From the NCBI GenBank assembly GCA_963669435.1, contig OY770025.1, forward strand, positions 3,844,001-3,908,000: a stretch of 64,000 bases of DNA. The letters run 5' to 3'. Shown piece by piece: positions 47,069 through 54,885 of the stretch; the stretch's first letter is position 1; each line of letters starts with the position of its first letter. The stretch is from CALJFL01 sp963669435. Its GTDB lineage: Bacteria > Pseudomonadota > Gammaproteobacteria > Pseudomonadales > Halieaceae. Below the pieces are notes generated by a model. That model had not been told where the DNA came from and did no database searches. It saw nothing but the letters and a program-made list of their open reading frames with translations. The position numbers were made by a program, and so were the translations under genes.

Positions 47069-47566
47069 CTAGCCTTCAACGACCTCAACGGACTCGATGA
47101 TTACCGGGTCGGCAGGCACGTCCTGGTGTCCGGCGCGGCTGGTGGTGGGGACCGCGCGAATCTTGTCCAGTACCTCTTCGCCCTCGGTCACTTTACCGAA
47201 CACCGCGTAGCCCCAGCCCTGCATATTCTTGCCGCTGTGGTTGAGGAAGTCGTTGTCTTTGACGTTGATGAAAAACTGGGCTGTGGCCGAGTGTGGCTCC
47301 ATGGTGCGAGCCATGGCAACGGTGCCGAAGTCGTTTTTCAGGCCGTTGTCAGCTTCGTTTTCGATCGCTGCACCGGACTCTTTCTGGTTCATCTCGGTGT
47401 CAAAGCCGCCGCCCTGGATCATAAAGTTATCGATCACCCGATGGAAGATAGTGCCGTCATAAAAGCCGTCGCGGGCGTAAGCCAGGAAGTTCTCGACGGT
47501 TTTCGGGGCTTTTTCGGCGTCCAATTCCAGTTTGAGCTCGCCAAAAGTTGTGCGGATGATGACCAT
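47069..47566 (-). CDS. ppiB: Peptidyl-prolyl cis-trans isomerase (cyclophilin, cytoplasmic)
   Basis: Catalyses proline isomerisation during protein folding. 165 residues; no signal peptide, so cytoplasmic. Cyclophilin blocks FHRVIDNFMIQGGGFD and TAQFFINVKDNDFLNH are clear. Precedes lpxH, probably co-transcribed. Confidence 0.95.
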   Translation of the reverse strand: MVIIRTTFGELKLELDAEKAPKTVENFLAYARDGFYDGTIFHRVIDNFMIQGGGFDTEMNQKESGAAIENEADNGLKNDFGTVAMARTMEPHSATAQFFINVKDNDFLNHSGKNMQGWGYAVFGKVTEGEEVLDKIRAVPTTSRAGHQDVPADPVIIESVEVVEG

Positions 47567-47642
47567 TATTGTTCCCTTCCAAGGTTTTGCTTTAAAAGGG
47601 GGGCAATGATACGGGCTTTTTGTGTGCAGGCATAGAGGCGGG

Positions 47643-48284
47643 TTACCCCGGTGAAGCCATGTAGAGGATCATATCCCGGTAATCGTCGTCACTGCAGTTC
47701 GCGCATCGCCCACCAGCCGGCATGATGCCAAGCCCCTGCTTCACTGACATCACAAGTGTATCCAGGCCCTTGGTCAAACGCGGCTCCCACTCCTCAGGCA
47801 CATTTGCCCGGGGGGCGCCCGCGGCGCCTGATACGTGGCACTGAACACAGGAGTTGTTGTATTTCATAAATTGCACGGTGGTCAGTGTCGGCTGCGGGTC
47901 GGGATCTGGTGCGGGAACGGCTCTAAACTCAGGCAAGATGTAGAAGTAACTGTCGCTGGCCACTATCGCTTCCGCCAGCGCATTACCTGCCAGCGCAACG
48001 TTATTGACTGTACACACCGCATTGGTGGATCCCCCACACAAGAAACTTGGGCCATCAATCCATTTGACGAATTCGAAGCCCTCGGCCGGAATCGCCTCAA
48101 ACTTCTCATTAAAGGTGGTATCACTGATCTCAACCACGCAATTCATACCCGATTGACACACATAAGTGCCAGATTCAGATTGGATATCTCCTCCCTCTAC
48201 GGCGATGAGTCCCAGCTTGCAGCCGGCAGTCAGACTCGAAAGAATGGCAATAAACAAGGCAAGAAACAGGCTTTTGTAGCTCAT
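47643..48284 (-). CDS. Lipoprotein with a cytochrome c5-like haem domain
   Basis: 213 residues. Signal peptide with lipobox LTAGC (Cys22). Residues 25-115 contain a Cys-rich module with GFEFVKW and paired cysteines, like the FxxW repeats of surface proteins. A Pro/Asp linker near 124-132 leads to a class-I cytochrome domain with CVQCH (Cys146, Cys149, His150), a likely axial Met in IMPAGG, and the CANCSDDDY loop typical of cytochrome c5. Probably a membrane-anchored electron carrier; partner unknown. It is divergent from glnS. Confidence 0.8.
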   Translation of the reverse strand: MSYKSLFLALFIAILSSLTAGCKLGLIAVEGGDIQSESGTYVCQSGMNCVVEISDTTFNEKFEAIPAEGFEFVKWIDGPSFLCGGSTNAVCTVNNVALAGNALAEAIVASDSYFYILPEFRAVPAPDPDPQPTLTTVQFMKYNNSCVQCHVSGAAGAPRANVPEEWEPRLTKGLDTLVMSVKQGLGIMPAGGRCANCSDDDYRDMILYMASPG

Positions 48285-48445
48285 ACAGACCTCCCGCAGC
48301 GCGCAGCCACTGTACTGATGGCCGGCATCGGAAGTCCGATCTTCAAAACGGAATATTTTGCTGGCTCGGACGACAAAGCCTGTGGGGTTTTACCCCGTAT
48401 GTGGCTACAATACGCGGCCTTTTGAATTATAGACCAGCACAAACA

Positions 48446-50107
48446 ATGGACGAGATTTCTTCCAGTCATTTTCTCAGCACCATTATCGCCGACGACCTCG
48501 ACGCCGGCAGGGTGCAGGAAGTAGTGACAAGGTTCCCGCCGGAGCCGAATGGCTACCTGCACCTGGGGCATGCCAAGAGTATCAGCGTGAATTTTGGCCT
48601 GGCCGAGGCCTTCGGTGGGCGCTGTAATCTGCGCTTTGATGACACCAACCCGGAAAAGGAAAGCCAGGAGTACATCGATTCGATTCAGGAAGACGTGCGC
48701 TGGCTGGGTTACGAATGGGATGGTGAGGTGCGTTTCGCCTCGGCGTATTTCCAACAGCTCTACGATTGGGCGGTTCACCTGGTAGAGCAGGGTGATGCCT
48801 ACGTGTGTGACCTCAGCCCCGATGAGGCGCGGGAGTACCGCGGCACATTGACTGAGCCCGGCCGCGACAGTCCCTACCGTGAGCGCAGTGTGGCCGAGAA
48901 CCTGGAGTTGCTGGCGGGTATGAAAGCGGGCGACTTCGACGAGGGCTCAAAGGTCCTGCGTGCCAAGATCGATATGGGCTCGCCGAACATGAATATGCGC
49001 GATCCAATCATCTATCGTATTCGCAAGGTCAGCCATCACCAGACCGGTGACGACTGGGTGATCTATCCCACCTACGACTTTGCCCACGGGCAGGAAGATG
49101 CGGTGGAGGGGATTACCCATTCGATCTGTACGTTGGAGTTTGAAGATCACCGGCCGCTGTATGAGTGGTTCCTGGAGCATCTGCCGGTGCAGAGCGCGCC
49201 GCGGCAGTACGAGTTCGGCCGCCTTAACACCAGCTATACCGTCACCAGTAAACGCAAACTGAAATCGCTGATTGACGAGGGTGTAGTCGCCGGCTGGGAT
49301 GACCCGCGTATGCCGACCATTTCCGGTATGCGCCGACGAGGTTACACGCCCGCGGCCATTCGCAAGTTCTGCGAGATGGTGGGCACCACGCGCAGTGATG
49401 GCGTGGTGGACGTGGCCATGCTCGAGCATGCCATTCGCGATGACCTTAACGAAAACGCTCCGCGTGCAATGTGCGTGCTGCAGCCATTGAAGGTGACGCT
49501 GACGGATTACCCTGAGGGCCAGTGCGAGGACATCACTGTTCCGGCCCATCCCTCCCGTGAAGATCTCGGCACGCGTGTGCTGCCTTTTACCCGTGAGCTG
49601 TATATCGACCGGGATGATTTCCGCGAAGAGGCCAATAAGAAATACAAGCGCCTGGTATTGGGCAAGCGCGTACGCCTGCGTAATGCCTATGTGATCGAGG
49701 CCGATGACGTGGTTAAAGATGCCGAAGGTAATATCGTTGAAGTGCTGGCCCATACGGTGCCGGATACCCTGGGTAAAGACCCTGCGGACGGTGTTAAACC
49801 CAAAGGCGTTATCCATTGGGTGTCTGTTGAGAAGGGTGTTGCTGCCACGGTGCGGGTTTACGATCGGCTGTTCAACCACGAGGCGCCGGACAAGGCCGAA
49901 GGTGATTTACTGGAGCACGTGAACCCCGACTCGCTGCATGTGGTGGAGGACGCCTGGATCGAGCCCGGCCTGGCACAGGCTGCGCCTGAACAGAATTTCC
50001 AGTTCGAGCGCGAAGGCTACTTTGTGGCGGATCGCCGGGAACACACATCGGCCTCACCTGTATTTAATCGGACCATTGGCCTGCGCGATACGTGGTCGCA
50101 AGCCTAA
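48446..50107 (+). CDS. glnS: Glutaminyl-tRNA synthetase
   Basis: Charges tRNA-Gln. 553 residues from ATG 48446; the frame start at 48401 is less likely. The class I signatures PPEPNGYLHLGHAKS (HIGH-type) and VTSKRKL (KMSKS-type) are intact, and a C-terminal anticodon-binding barrel follows. A TACAAT sequence near 48408 may be the -10 element. It is followed by cysS after 13 bases. Confidence 0.96.
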   Translation: MDEISSSHFLSTIIADDLDAGRVQEVVTRFPPEPNGYLHLGHAKSISVNFGLAEAFGGRCNLRFDDTNPEKESQEYIDSIQEDVRWLGYEWDGEVRFASAYFQQLYDWAVHLVEQGDAYVCDLSPDEAREYRGTLTEPGRDSPYRERSVAENLELLAGMKAGDFDEGSKVLRAKIDMGSPNMNMRDPIIYRIRKVSHHQTGDDWVIYPTYDFAHGQEDAVEGITHSICTLEFEDHRPLYEWFLEHLPVQSAPRQYEFGRLNTSYTVTSKRKLKSLIDEGVVAGWDDPRMPTISGMRRRGYTPAAIRKFCEMVGTTRSDGVVDVAMLEHAIRDDLNENAPRAMCVLQPLKVTLTDYPEGQCEDITVPAHPSREDLGTRVLPFTRELYIDRDDFREEANKKYKRLVLGKRVRLRNAYVIEADDVVKDAEGNIVEVLAHTVPDTLGKDPADGVKPKGVIHWVSVEKGVAATVRVYDRLFNHEAPDKAEGDLLEHVNPDSLHVVEDAWIEPGLAQAAPEQNFQFEREGYFVADRREHTSASPVFNRTIGLRDTWSQA

Positions 50108-50120
50108 GAAACAGACTGCT

Positions 50121-51503
50121 ATGAGTATTACCCTTTACAACACACTGAAACGCGAAAAAGAGCCCTTTGTCCCACTGGTAGAAGACTGTGTGACTATGTA
50201 CGTCTGTGGCCCCACGGTCTACAACCTGGCGCACATCGGCAACGCGCGTCCGGTGGTGGTGTTCGACACCTTGTTCAGGGTGTTGCAGACCGAGTTCGGC
50301 ACGGTGACCTACGCGCGCAATATCACCGACGTGGACGACAAGATTATTACTGCGGCGAAAGAGGGTGGTCGCAGCATTGAGGAGGTGACCGACGAGTTCA
50401 CACACAAATACCGCGAGGACATGGCCGAGTTAAACGCTTTGCCACCGACTATCGAGCCCCACGCCACCCACAATATCGCCCCGATGATTGCGCTGACCGA
50501 AGCCCTAATTGGCAAAGGGCACGCCTACGAATCCGAGGGTCATGTGCTGTTCGATGTGGAATCGATGGACGATTACGGCAAGCTCTCGAACCGGTCGCTG
50601 GAAGATATGCTGGCCGGTGCCCGTGTTGAAGTGGCCGATTACAAACGCCATCCCGGCGACTTCGTGCTGTGGAAGCCAGCTGCAGAGGACGACCCGGGTT
50701 GGGACAGCCCCTGGGGGCGTGGTCGCCCCGGTTGGCACCTCGAGTGTTCCGCCATGATCCGCGAACACCTGGGCGAGACTATTGATATCCACGGTGGCGG
50801 CAGAGACCTAATTTTCCCCCACCATGAAAACGAGATCGCCCAAAGTCGCTGCGCCTATGGCGGCGATTATGTGCGCTACTGGATGCACAACGCCTACCTG
50901 GATATCGACGGCGAGAAGATGTCCAAGTCGTTGGGCAACGTGCGTTCGGTACGCGACCTGCTGAAGAAGTATCGCGGCGAAGTATTGCGCTTTGCATTGC
51001 TAAGCGCCCATTATCGCTCTCCGCTTAACTTCTCCGCCGAGCTATTGGAGCAGGCTGAAGCGACCCTGGGCAGTTTGTATAGCACCCTGCGCGAGGTGCA
51101 GGACGTGCCCGTGGATATGGACGTGGTGCTGGCGGGCGAGGCCTTCTACCAGGCGCTGTGTGATGACCTGAACACACCGCAGGCTATTGCGGAAATCCAC
51201 GCTCTCGCCAAACAGCTTAATAAGGCATCTGACGACGAGAAGGCATTATTGAAAGCAAAGCTCCTTGCAGCCGGCGACCTGATGGGCATTCTCGGCCAGG
51301 ACCCGGAAGCCTGGATGCAGGGTGGGGTGGATGAGGACGCGATTGGCGCCGACGAGATTGAGGCGTTGATCGCCGAGCGTACCCAGGCCAAGCTGGACAA
51401 GAACTATGCCCGCGCGGACGAGGTGCGTGAAGAGCTGCTAGCCCGAGGTGTGGTGCTGGAAGACTCCCGCGAGGGTACCAAGTGGCGGCGCGCCAGCGAG
51501 TAA
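50121..51503 (+). CDS. cysS: Cysteinyl-tRNA synthetase
   Basis: Charges tRNA-Cys. 460 residues from ATG 50121. It has the zinc cysteine in TMYVCGPTVYNLAHIGN, and GWHLECSAM, FPHHENEIAQS and KMSKSLGN motifs. The glnS-cysS-folD neighbourhood is known in gammaproteobacteria. Its end is only 24 bases from the folD stop, convergent. Confidence 0.96.
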   Translation: MSITLYNTLKREKEPFVPLVEDCVTMYVCGPTVYNLAHIGNARPVVVFDTLFRVLQTEFGTVTYARNITDVDDKIITAAKEGGRSIEEVTDEFTHKYREDMAELNALPPTIEPHATHNIAPMIALTEALIGKGHAYESEGHVLFDVESMDDYGKLSNRSLEDMLAGARVEVADYKRHPGDFVLWKPAAEDDPGWDSPWGRGRPGWHLECSAMIREHLGETIDIHGGGRDLIFPHHENEIAQSRCAYGGDYVRYWMHNAYLDIDGEKMSKSLGNVRSVRDLLKKYRGEVLRFALLSAHYRSPLNFSAELLEQAEATLGSLYSTLREVQDVPVDMDVVLAGEAFYQALCDDLNTPQAIAEIHALAKQLNKASDDEKALLKAKLLAAGDLMGILGQDPEAWMQGGVDEDAIGADEIEALIAERTQAKLDKNYARADEVREELLARGVVLEDSREGTKWRRASE

Positions 51504-51527
51504 AACGCGCGTTCCTATTGCAGCTGA

Positions 51528-52374
51528 CTATCCCAGGCTTTTTTCGCCGGACTCCACACTCTGCATAATCAGCGTATTGATGGTCATGGGCCCCACGCCG
51601 CCCGGTACCGGTGTGTAGGCGCTGACGCGCTCCTTCAGGGGCTCCAGTTCTACGTCCCCCAACACCGCCAGGGTGATAGCCGGCATCGACTACCACCGCG
51701 CCGTCCTTAATCCACTCGGCTTTGATAAATTCCTTTTTACCGACCGCGCCGACCAGAATGTCCGCCTGGGCTACCAGTGACGGCAAATCCTGTGTGCGTG
51801 AATGGCAGATTGTGACGGTCGCGTTCTTTTCCAGCAGCATCATTGCCATCGGCTTGCCGAGAATGGGACTGCGGCCAACCACCACGGCGTGCTTGCCCTC
51901 GATATCGATATTGTAGTGCTCCAGGATACGCATGATGCCCTGTGGCGTTGCGCAACCATAAGCATCCTCACCCATGGCCATCCGGCCAAAGCCCAGGCAG
52001 GTGACTCCATCCACATCTTTACCCAGGGCAATGGCGTCAAAACAGGCGCGCTCGTCAATCTGCTCGGGTACCGGGTGCTGCAGCAAGATGCCGTGCACAT
52101 CGGGGTTGCTGTTCAGCTCGTCAATTTTGGCGAGTAGTTCGCCAGTCGTAGTAGAGGAGGGTAGTTCCACTGCCATCGATTCCATACCCACCCGGCGACA
52201 GGCGTTGCCTTTCATTTTCACGTAGGTCGCTGAGGCCGGGTCGTCGCCCACCAGGATGGTCGCCAGAATCGGTGTTTTGCCACCCGATTTTGCCTGCAGG
52301 GCTTCCACGCGCGATAGCAGTGCCGCCTCGGTTTCTGCAGCCAGGCTTTTGCCATCCAGGACCAGTGCGCTCAT
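51528..52374 (-). CDS. folD: folD, frameshifted near its 3' end
   Basis: Methylenetetrahydrofolate dehydrogenase/cyclohydrolase. The first 240 residues are normal: YVKMKGNACRRVGM, LLQHPVP, GVTCLGFG and VVGRSPILGKP. After GYHPGGVG the frame runs into cysS antisense and would end only at 51217. Removing one base from the C5 run at 51656-51660 restores VELEPLKE, TPVPGGVGPMTINTL and a stop at 51528, giving 281 residues, the family length. The break is therefore one extra base, either a sequencing error or a true mutation. FolD is usually essential, which favours an error. Confidence 0.9.
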
Positions 52375-52509
52375 CTCAAATTCCTCAAAGTAAGGGGGTA
52401 TTCGCAGGCCGCGAAACGGCGCCCCGAAAAGCCGCGCATTGTCCCACGGAGAGCGGCTTTCGGGGAAGAGGCGGGAGGGAAAAACTGCTGGTAATTCACA
52501 CTATTATCG

Positions 52510-52538
52510 TTGACGCTTCGAAAGCGGATGAGTATCAT
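52510..52538 (+). promoter_or_regulatory. Promoter of the tRNA cluster
   Basis: TTGACG (52510-52515) and TATCAT (52533-52538) with a 17-base spacer, followed by a GC-rich stretch GCGCGCTCC like the discriminator of stable-RNA promoters. tRNA-Pro begins about 50 bases downstream. Confidence 0.75.
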
Positions 52539-52587
52539 GCGCGCTCCTGAAAACAGGGTCATGGTTCGCCTTCTGGCGGTATGAATT

Positions 52588-52664
52588 CGGGGTATAGCGC
52601 AGTCTGGTAGCGCGCCTGCTTTGGGAGCAGGATGTCGGGAGTTCGAATCTCTCTACCCCGACCA
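52588..52664 (+). tRNA. tRNA-Pro (anticodon TGG)
   Basis: 77 bases with encoded CCA. The acceptor CGGGGTA pairs with TACCCCG; the anticodon loop carries TGG in GCTTTGGGAGC and the T-loop GTTCGAATC is present. First of three tRNAs. Confidence 0.97.
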
Positions 52665-52719
52665 ACTTTTCCAACCTTCAGGAATCGTCTGGTCAATCCG
52701 GTTTTCAGCACCTTGTGAT

Positions 52720-52796
52720 GGTGGCCGTAGCTCATCAGGTAGAGCACCGGATTGTGACTCCGGAGGTGGCGGGTTCGAGACCCGTCGGCCACCCCA
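52720..52796 (+). tRNA. tRNA-His (anticodon GTG)
   Basis: About 77 bases including the extra 5' G that is typical of tRNA-His (52720). GTGGCCG pairs with CGGCCAC, followed by discriminator C and CCA. Anticodon GTG in GGATTGTGACTCC. Confidence 0.97.
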
Positions 52797-52819
52797 ATCC
52801 CCGTCCTCCACGCTCGCAT

Positions 52820-52849
52820 TTGAATCCGTTAAATGGCGCCCTGTATAAT
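52820..52849 (+). promoter_or_regulatory. Internal promoter before tRNA-Arg
   Basis: TTGAAT (52820-52825), 18-base spacer, TATAAT (52844-52849). tRNA-Arg starts 17 bases later, so it may be transcribed alone as well as in the cluster. Confidence 0.65.
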
Positions 52850-52866
52850 CGCCGCCTCAAGTTTCC

Positions 52867-52943
<77 letters not shown>

Positions 52944-52952
52944 TGATCAAGA

Positions 52953-52976
52953 ATGGCCCCTTTTGGGGCCATTTTT
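52953..52976 (+). terminator. Rho-independent terminator after the tRNA cluster
   Basis: ATGGCCCC, loop TTTT, GGGGCCAT, then TTTTT. It stands ten bases after tRNA-Arg. Confidence 0.93.
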
Positions 52977-53083
52977 GTTCATAGAGGAGGTAGAGGCCTT
53001 GGTTTGAACCCTCGTTCGAAAAAGCGCGACCTTTGGAGCGCTTTGACCGGGGTCGCGCACGACCGCCTCAGGCGCCCGCAGGG

Positions 53084-53112
53084 TCACAACGCGAGAGGCA
53101 ATCGCGTTGTGA
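53084..53112. repeat. Long inverted repeat between tRNA-Arg and a DUF3313 gene
   Basis: TCACAACGCGA and TCGCGTTGTGA form a perfect 11-base stem with a 7-base loop. No T-run follows, so it is not a classic terminator. Nearby GCGCGACC/GGTCGCGC and AAAGCGC/GCGCTTT dyads (53015-53060) make this a structured strip. Confidence 0.5.
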
Positions 53113-53152
53113 TTAACCCTTCTCTTCGCGCTATTGACAATGGGCCTGTATA

Positions 53153-53869
53153 TTAAGCACCCCGCGCCTCATCCAACGCATCAGCAAGCATGACAGCCCA
53201 CTGCCTGATCATCCGCGTCGCATCAGCCCGGTTGGTTACGCTATTGGAAAACCGCAGGGTTCCATAGTCGCGGTCCTCTTTGTAGTCCATGGCCCGGGCC
53301 AGTACATCACCGTTGATGGAATCAATCAGTTCTAACCCAAGTGTCATGGAACCGGCTGAGGCGGTATAGCTGCGGTCGCGTCCGGCACTTCTCACATCCG
53401 GTGCTGCTACATCCAGGTCGATAATGGCCGGGCTTACGATCAACAGGGTTTCATTTTTACCTTTGGGATCTATCGCATCCTGCATGGTATATCCGCGTTT
53501 GCTGAGTTCATCGGTAAACACCTCGTGGAAAAGTTCTGCAACATCCGCTTTGATGCGATCTGCATCCTCCTGGCTAACCTTATGGCTGAGGCTGGTTCGC
53601 TGCCTGTTGATGTCGTTCTGCCAGTTTGATTTAAAGGACACATCAACGGGAGCGATATAGATCTCGTCATAGATACCGATGTTGGCGTCCGGGTCACGGT
53701 AGACATAATCCGCGCGTGAATCGGCCACCCGGACCAAACCATCGGCTGTCATCGCTTCAACTACTTCCTGGTCGGGGTTACTGGCGCAGGCTGTAATCAG
53801 GATCAATCCTGCTGCGGTGCAAAGCCGCTGTAATATTTTCGATGCTGTTGTTTCATTCACTACTCTCAT
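53153..53869 (-). CDS. DUF3313-domain lipoprotein
   Basis: 238 residues with signal peptide and lipobox ITAC (Cys28). The mature part has the DUF3313 pattern: YDEIYIAPVDVSF, VAELFHEVFTDELSKRGY, a strand-rich SPAIIDLDVAAPD, and GSMTLGLELIDSINGDVLARAMD. The family is of unknown function and periplasmic. A second, diverged member lies downstream of the sulfatase (56602). Divergent from the TetR gene across 320 bases. Confidence 0.85.
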   Translation of the reverse strand: MRVVNETTASKILQRLCTAAGLILITACASNPDQEVVEAMTADGLVRVADSRADYVYRDPDANIGIYDEIYIAPVDVSFKSNWQNDINRQRTSLSHKVSQEDADRIKADVAELFHEVFTDELSKRGYTMQDAIDPKGKNETLLIVSPAIIDLDVAAPDVRSAGRDRSYTASAGSMTLGLELIDSINGDVLARAMDYKEDRDYGTLRFSNSVTNRADATRMIRQWAVMLADALDEARGA

Positions 53870-54026
53870 CTTGACTGCCTCGGTTTGCTATTAATCCCGC
53901 TGTCGGTGGTCCACCATTCCGTTAACGCGTGTTGTACTGGTTGTTGGAAACACCCCGGTGGTGTGGTCTGGAGCGGGGCCCATGACCAAACCAATATGCG
54001 GCTGAAGCTTAGAGTCGGTGCAAAGC

Positions 54027-54116
54027 ATTGTCAATGATAAAAATGTCAGTAATATAATTATCAATAGTATAGTTATCACTAATATAATTATCAGTAATAA
54101 AACTATCAATAAGTGA
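54027..54116. repeat. Six 15-bp tandem repeats before the TetR gene
   Basis: Units of exactly 15 bases start at 54027, 54042, 54057, 54072, 54087 and 54102, with consensus ATTATCANTAATATA. Units 3, 4 and 5 match best. Within a unit TTATCAGTAATAA is an imperfect 13-base dyad. They sit in the 320-base divergent region between a DUF3313 gene and the TetR gene and could be operator sites or a small minisatellite. I found no other supported feature in that region. Confidence 0.8.
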
Positions 54117-54189
54117 AAAATTGGTCTAGGATGTTTTTCCAATCGACCTCGGGCGGCGAATTTGCCGATTGTGGAGTCAGCTAATAGCT

Positions 54190-54807
54190 ATGGTTGAACC
54201 TAAGAAAAAACGGCTTCGCGCTGCGCAGATGGACCCTGAAACACGGCGCATTCAGTTGTTGCAGTTGGGCGTGAGCGCCTTCGCGAGCAAGGGCATCGAT
54301 TCGGCAAAACACGCGGATATTGCCCGTGCCTCCGGGGTGTCTGTGCCCACGGTGTTTTCCTATTTCCCCAATCGTGAAGCTCTCGTGGAGGCGATACTCG
54401 ACGAGGTTGCGCGGGGGATAGTGGCTGAGGTTCTGGAGCCCGCCCAGCAACTGTCTGATACGCAGGCGAGACTTGAAGCTACAGCACCGCTGTACATCCA
54501 GTTTGCCGAAAAGAAGCCGGATTACGTGAAGGTCTGGCTGATGTGGAGCATGCATTTTGCGCACGAACTACAGGTTAAATACGCGTTGGTGGAAGAACAG
54601 ATTATTGGCTACCTCAGGGGCATGATCCTCGAACTCTCTCTGGGACGTCGTGCTGACGATAGTGCCGAGGATCTGGCGAGAATGATTTTGGCCTGTTCCA
54701 ATGTTCTGGCGAAGATGGTTCTGGACGGGGTGCCCGAGGCGCGCAGAGAGCGGTTTTACCGACATGTATTACAGCCACTGACGACTATGGTGCAGGCGGA
54801 TGATTGA
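54190..54807 (+). CDS. TetR/AcrR-family transcriptional regulator
   Basis: 205 residues from ATG 54190. The N-terminal helix-turn-helix is clear (QLGVSAFASKGIDSAKHADIARASGVSVPTVFSYF, in parts), and a C-terminal ligand domain follows. It is the first gene of a co-directional group with a sulfatase and a DUF3313 gene and divergent from another DUF3313 gene. The 15-bp tandem repeats just upstream are candidate operators. Confidence 0.92.
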   Translation: MVEPKKKRLRAAQMDPETRRIQLLQLGVSAFASKGIDSAKHADIARASGVSVPTVFSYFPNREALVEAILDEVARGIVAEVLEPAQQLSDTQARLEATAPLYIQFAEKKPDYVKVWLMWSMHFAHELQVKYALVEEQIIGYLRGMILELSLGRRADDSAEDLARMILACSNVLAKMVLDGVPEARRERFYRHVLQPLTTMVQADD

Positions 54808-54885
54808 ACGTTTCCGGCTGGCAGCGGCATTTTTGCCATAGTCACCTACACTTTGAATCAGCGAACAACACATGGGAGATGTTCG

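Noticed and set aside
48947..49879. 310-codon minus-strand frame over glnS
   Set aside because: Shadow frame of a clearly recognised synthetase.
51217..51527. C-terminal 100 codons of the long folD frame
   Set aside because: They are antisense to cysS and have no FolD similarity; they result from the frameshift.
53891..54142. Minus-strand 83-codon frame rich in Leu and Ile, seeming like a membrane helix
   Set aside because: The hydrophobic part is just the 15-bp tandem repeat read in frame (five codons per unit); no ribosome site or homologous pattern.
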